A stretch of 8,148 bases of DNA from Clostridia bacterium (GTDB lineage: Bacteria > Bacillota > Clostridia > Oscillospirales > Acutalibacteraceae), in the NCBI GenBank assembly GCA_017501865.1, contig JAFVWD010000149.1:1-8148 (forward strand), written 5' to 3'. The position numbers and the translations under genes are program-made. Below are positions 4,903 to 8,148 of the stretch, in pieces. The first letter of the stretch is position 1, and the number at the start of each line of letters is the position of its first letter. Under the pieces are notes generated by a model. The model was not told the origin of the DNA and did not search any database. It saw nothing but the letters and a program-made list of their open reading frames with translations.

Positions 4903-6854
4903 TGAAAAAAGAAACTCCTGTTTTAGATGAAAAAAGACAAGAGCGCCTTGAAAGAAGACGCGCTACAAGAAAACTGAGATATTCCTCTTACCGTGAGGTT
5001 CACGAGGGTGAAGAAAAAGCAGATTCATTCAAAGAAAGTGCAAAAAGACTTTCAGGCTACATATTAGAGCAAAAAACAGCTTTTATTGTAGTAATAATAG
5101 CCTGTGCAATTTCTGCATTTTTCAATGTTATAGGTCCCACTTATATAGGCGATGCACTGGATTTACTCAACGAGCAGGTTGCAATTAAAATAGGCGGAGG
5201 AGAAATTTCATTAGATGCATTACTTCCGAGCCTTAAGGCGCTTGTTGTAGTTTACGGCGGAATGGCGGTTTTCTCTTTCATACAACAGTATGTAATGGCA
5301 GGAATAACTGCAAAGGTTGTAAGAAAATTAAGAGAAAAAATCAATTCAAAGCTGTCCTCTCTCCCGCTTAAATATTTTGACAGTAACTCAAAGGGCGATA
5401 TTTTAAGCCGCATTATGAATGATGTTGACAATGTGAGTAATACACTTCAGAATAATCTTATTTCGATTGTTTCATCTGTGATTACTATTGTCGGTGTTTT
5501 TATAATGATGGTAATTACAAACTGGTTTTTAACAGCATTCATTGTTGTTTTAGTGCCGTTTACTGCATTTATAGCATTAAAAATACTTTCTGTTTCCCGT
5601 AAGCTTTTTAAGCAACAGTGGGACAGAACAGGTGAGCTTAACGGTCACGTTGAGGAAATTTACACAGGCCATAAAATAGTTAAAATTTTCGGTCAGGAGC
5701 AGCTTGCCGAGGATGAATTCAACGATATAAACGATGAGCTTGTGGCGGTGAGCAGCAAAGCACAGTTTATTTCAGGAACAATAGGTCCTTTTATAAATTT
5801 AATGGATAATGTCGGCTATATTTTAGTAGCAATTATCGGCGGATATTTAATTGTAAACGACGGGGTGTTCTCTGTTGCGGGGAAGGTTGTTTATGATATG
5901 GGTACCGCGTTTTCTATTGGCGGAATACTTACCTTTATAACATACTCAAAACTTTTTACTTCTCCTATGTCGACTCTGGCACAAATAGCAAATACTATTC
6001 AGTCGTGCATGGCATCCTCTGAAAGAGTGTTCAGGCTTTTGGATGAAGAAAGTGAAAAAGATGAAACTTCAGCTTCAGAGGTTACCTTTAATAATTGCCT
6101 CAGATTTGAAGATGTTTCGTTTTCGTATTCAGAGGACAAGCCTTTAATGGAGCATCTTGATTTAACCGTGAAAAAGGGGAATCTTGTTGCACTTGTTGGT
6201 CCTACGGGAGCAGGCAAAACGACATTTGTCAATCTTCTGATGCGTTTTTATGATGTAAATGACGGTAAAATTACCATTGACGGCAAAGATATAAGAAGCA
6301 TAAGACGTGACGATTTGCGAAAGCTTTACGGAATGGTGCTTCAGGAAACATGGCTTTTTGACGGTACTATAATGGAAAATATCCGCTACGGAAGACTTGA
6401 CTCCACTGATGAAGAGGTTTATAATTCTTGCAGACTTTCGGGTGCAGATGAGTTTATAAAAATGCTTCCTGACGGGTACAACACAAAAATTACCGAAAAC
6501 GGCGAAAATCTTTCGCAGGGTCAGAAGCAGTTAATTACTATTGCAAGGGCATTTTTAAAAAATCCGTCAATTCTTATTCTTGATGAAGCGACAAGCTCTG
6601 TTGATACAAGAACAGAAATGCTTGTTCAGAAAGGTATGAATGAGGTTATGAAGGGCAGAACCAACTTTGTTGTTGCCCACAGACTTTCAACAATCCGCAA
6701 GGCAGACGAAATCTTATTTATTGATAACGGTACAATAAGAGAACGCGGAACACATGAGGAGCTGTTAGAAAAAGGCGGTTTTTATAAAGCAATGTATGAA
6801 AGTGGATTCGGTAAAGCTATATCAACCGATCAGGTTCTTTCAACCGATTATTAA
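4902..6854 (+). CDS. ABC exporter half-transporter B (catalytic subunit, BmrD/TM288-like)
   Basis: This is the 650-aa partner of the preceding half-transporter and supplies the working ATP site of the heterodimer. A charged N-terminal tail of about 50 residues, rich in Lys, Arg and Glu, precedes six predicted helices (about 58-82, 109-131, 185-206, 208-230, 300-320, 336-356). Walker A GPTGAGKTT is at 433-441, the Q-loop Q at 481 and Walker B ILILDE at 557-562 with catalytic Glu562. The D-loop SSVD is at 565-568 and the switch His is 593 (AHRLST). Its signature reads LSQGQ (537-541) instead of LSGGQ, and this motif faces the degenerate Walker site of subunit A. The ATG shares its A with the previous TAA (TAATG). 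A G-rich Shine-Dalgarno (GGGGGTGG, 4887-4894) lies inside the upstream gene, consistent with translational coupling and equal subunit amounts. The substrate is unknown; multidrug efflux is the family default. Confidence 0.93.
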   Translation: MKKETPVLDEKRQERLERRRATRKLRYSSYREVHEGEEKADSFKESAKRLSGYILEQKTAFIVVIIACAISAFFNVIGPTYIGDALDLLNEQVAIKIGGGEISLDALLPSLKALVVVYGGMAVFSFIQQYVMAGITAKVVRKLREKINSKLSSLPLKYFDSNSKGDILSRIMNDVDNVSNTLQNNLISIVSSVITIVGVFIMMVITNWFLTAFIVVLVPFTAFIALKILSVSRKLFKQQWDRTGELNGHVEEIYTGHKIVKIFGQEQLAEDEFNDINDELVAVSSKAQFISGTIGPFINLMDNVGYILVAIIGGYLIVNDGVFSVAGKVVYDMGTAFSIGGILTFITYSKLFTSPMSTLAQIANTIQSCMASSERVFRLLDEESEKDETSASEVTFNNCLRFEDVSFSYSEDKPLMEHLDLTVKKGNLVALVGPTGAGKTTFVNLLMRFYDVNDGKITIDGKDIRSIRRDDLRKLYGMVLQETWLFDGTIMENIRYGRLDSTDEEVYNSCRLSGADEFIKMLPDGYNTKITENGENLSQGQKQLITIARAFLKNPSILILDEATSSVDTRTEMLVQKGMNEVMKGRTNFVVAHRLSTIRKADEILFIDNGTIRERGTHEELLEKGGFYKAMYESGFGKAISTDQVLSTDY

Positions 6855-6888
6855 TAAACAGATTTCTTTTATGAAAGGGTAGATAGAA

Positions 6889-8148
6889 ATGAATAACACA
6901 GAAAAATCTATGGAAAAGCTCGTTGCTCTTTGTAAGGGCAGAGGCTTTGTTTACGCAGGCAGTGAAATTTACGGCGGTCTTGCAAATACCTGGGATTACG
7001 GTCCGTTAGGTGTAGAGCTTAAAAACAATATTAAAAATGCATGGAGAAAGAAATTTATTCAGGAAAACCCATATAATGTAGGACTCGACAGTGCGATTCT
7101 TATGAATCCGCAAACATGGGTAGCTTCAGGTCATCTCGGCGGCTTCTCAGACCCGTTAATGGATTGCCGTGAATGTAAAACACGTCACAGAGCAGATAAT
7201 CTTATAGAAGATTTTGACGGTACTGTTGTTGCAGGCTGGTCCAATGAACAGATGATGGACTACATTAAAGAAAAGTCAATTGCTTGTCCTAACTGCGGAA
7301 AGCACAATTTTACAGATATACGTCAGTTCAACCTTATGTTCAAAACATTCCAGGGTGTTACAGAAGACAGTAAAAACGAGCTTTATTTAAGACCTGAAAC
7401 TGCACAGGGTATTTTTGTAAACTTTGCAAATATTCAGAGAACAACAAGAAAAAAAGTTCCTTTCGGTGTTGCTCAGATAGGTAAATCATTCCGTAACGAA
7501 ATTACACCCGGTAACTTCATTTTCCGTGTTCGTGAATTTGAGCAGATGGAGCTTGAGTTTTTCTGCAAACCGGGTACAGACCTTGAGTGGTTCGAATATT
7601 GGAGAGGCTTCTGCAGAGATTGGCTTTATTCATTGAATATTAAAGAAGAAAATCTTCGTCTTCGTGACCATGACAAAGAGGAGCTTTGCTTCTACTCAAA
7701 AGCAACAACAGACTTTGAGTATTTATTCCCATTCGGCTGGGGTGAGCTCTGGGGTGTTGCAGACAGAACCGATTATGACTTGACTCAGCATATAAATACT
7801 TCAGGTAAAAGTCTTGACTATTTTGACCCTGAAACAAATGAAAGATATATTCCTTATGTAATTGAGCCTTCATTAGGTGTTGAAAGACTCTTCCTTGCAA
7901 TTCTTACTGAAGCTTATGATGAAGAGGTAGTAGATGCAGAGAAAAATGATACACGTGTCGTTTTAAGACTTCATCCTACACTTGCACCGTTTAAGTGTGC
8001 GGTTCTTCCTCTTTCAAAGAAATTAAATGAGCAGGCAACAGAGGTATTTAATACACTTTCAAAGAAATTCAATGTTGAATTTGATGATGCAGGTTCAATA
8101 GGTAAGAGATACCGTCGACAGGATGAAATTGGTACACCGTTCTGTGTA
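6889..8148 (+). CDS. glyQS: Glycyl-tRNA synthetase, single-chain class II type (3' end missing)
   Basis: Cytoplasmic enzyme that charges tRNA-Gly with glycine using ATP. 420 codons are present and the frame is open to the window end; the family is usually about 460 aa, so some 40 C-terminal residues are missing. The N-terminal class II core contains a CxxC pair at 93-96 and another at 133-136, a probable zinc-binding insertion. Class II motif 2 is FRNE at 201-204, continuing to FRVREFEQMELEFF, and the motif 3 region is EPSLGVERL at 326-334. An HGTP-type anticodon-binding domain begins near 355 (DTRVVLRLHPTLAPFK). This is the alpha2 bacterial/eukaryotic form, not the alpha2beta2 GlyQ+GlyS form. 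AAAGGG (6874-6879) lies 9 bases before the ATG. The gene starts 34 bases after the ABC stop with no T-box, terminator or clear promoter between, so co-transcription with the exporter, or a promoter inside it, is likely. Confidence 0.96.
   Translation, partial: MNNTEKSMEKLVALCKGRGFVYAGSEIYGGLANTWDYGPLGVELKNNIKNAWRKKFIQENPYNVGLDSAILMNPQTWVASGHLGGFSDPLMDCRECKTRHRADNLIEDFDGTVVAGWSNEQMMDYIKEKSIACPNCGKHNFTDIRQFNLMFKTFQGVTEDSKNELYLRPETAQGIFVNFANIQRTTRKKVPFGVAQIGKSFRNEITPGNFIFRVREFEQMELEFFCKPGTDLEWFEYWRGFCRDWLYSLNIKEENLRLRDHDKEELCFYSKATTDFEYLFPFGWGELWGVADRTDYDLTQHINTSGKSLDYFDPETNERYIPYVIEPSLGVERLFLAILTEAYDEEVVDAEKNDTRVVLRLHPTLAPFKCAVLPLSKKLNEQATEVFNTLSKKFNVEFDDAGSIGKRYRRQDEIGTPFCV

Noticed and set aside
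6822..6848. Direct repeat TCAACCGAT at 6822-6830 and 6840-6848 at the end of the second ABC gene
   Set aside because: It encodes the repeated Ser-Thr-Asp of the C-terminal tail; two short copies within coding sequence are not enough to call a regulatory repeat.
7640..7900. 86-codon minus-strand frame inside glyQS, and frames at 3921-4154 and 5999-6232 inside the ABC genes
   Set aside because: They are antisense to clearly recognised, motif-complete genes, with no ribosome binding site or domain of their own.

Overview
The window is AT-rich DNA that reads as a low-GC Gram-positive bacterium, most likely an anaerobic clostridial (Ruminococcaceae/Oscillospiraceae-like) species. The clues are AT-rich codon use, strong purine-rich ribosome binding sites of the GAAAGGAG type, AT-rich intergenic DNA full of hairpins, a tandem heterodimeric multidrug-type ABC exporter and a single-chain (alpha2-type) glycyl-tRNA synthetase. 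This taxonomic guess is inference; there is no rRNA or other marker in the window.

Layout. Positions 1-224 hold no protein gene. They contain an 11-bp hairpin at the left edge, a weak promoter-like pair, a compact multi-hairpin element (87-168) and an 18-bp terminator hairpin (197-239). Positions 225-2861 (minus strand) encode a SERCA/PMCA-like calcium-type P-type ATPase of 878 aa that starts at TTG. Positions 2862-3147 are a divergent intergenic region. It holds a very good plus-strand promoter, a -10 box readable on both strands, an intrinsic-terminator hairpin, several more hairpins nested inside an 8-bp inverted repeat, and an operator-like palindrome. Positions 3148-4902 and 4902-6854 (plus) are two overlapping ABC exporter half-transporter genes. 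Positions 6889-8148 (plus) are the first 420 codons of glycyl-tRNA synthetase, cut by the window end.

How it fits together. The two ABC genes overlap by one base (TAATG) and form a heterodimer with one degenerate and one canonical ATP site, the arrangement of BmrC/BmrD, LmrC/LmrD and TM287/TM288. glyQS follows after only 34 bases with no terminator, T-box or clear promoter, so it may be read from the ABC transcript. The P-type ATPase is transcribed divergently and ends in a stop codon that lies inside its own terminator hairpin.

The protein genes are ordinary members of known families. The least explained parts are non-coding: the structured leader between the divergent genes (about 2889-3147) and the small structured unit at about 57-245, which has the order promoter, hairpins, terminator. 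No CRISPR array, tRNA, rRNA, transposase gene or obvious new protein system is visible.
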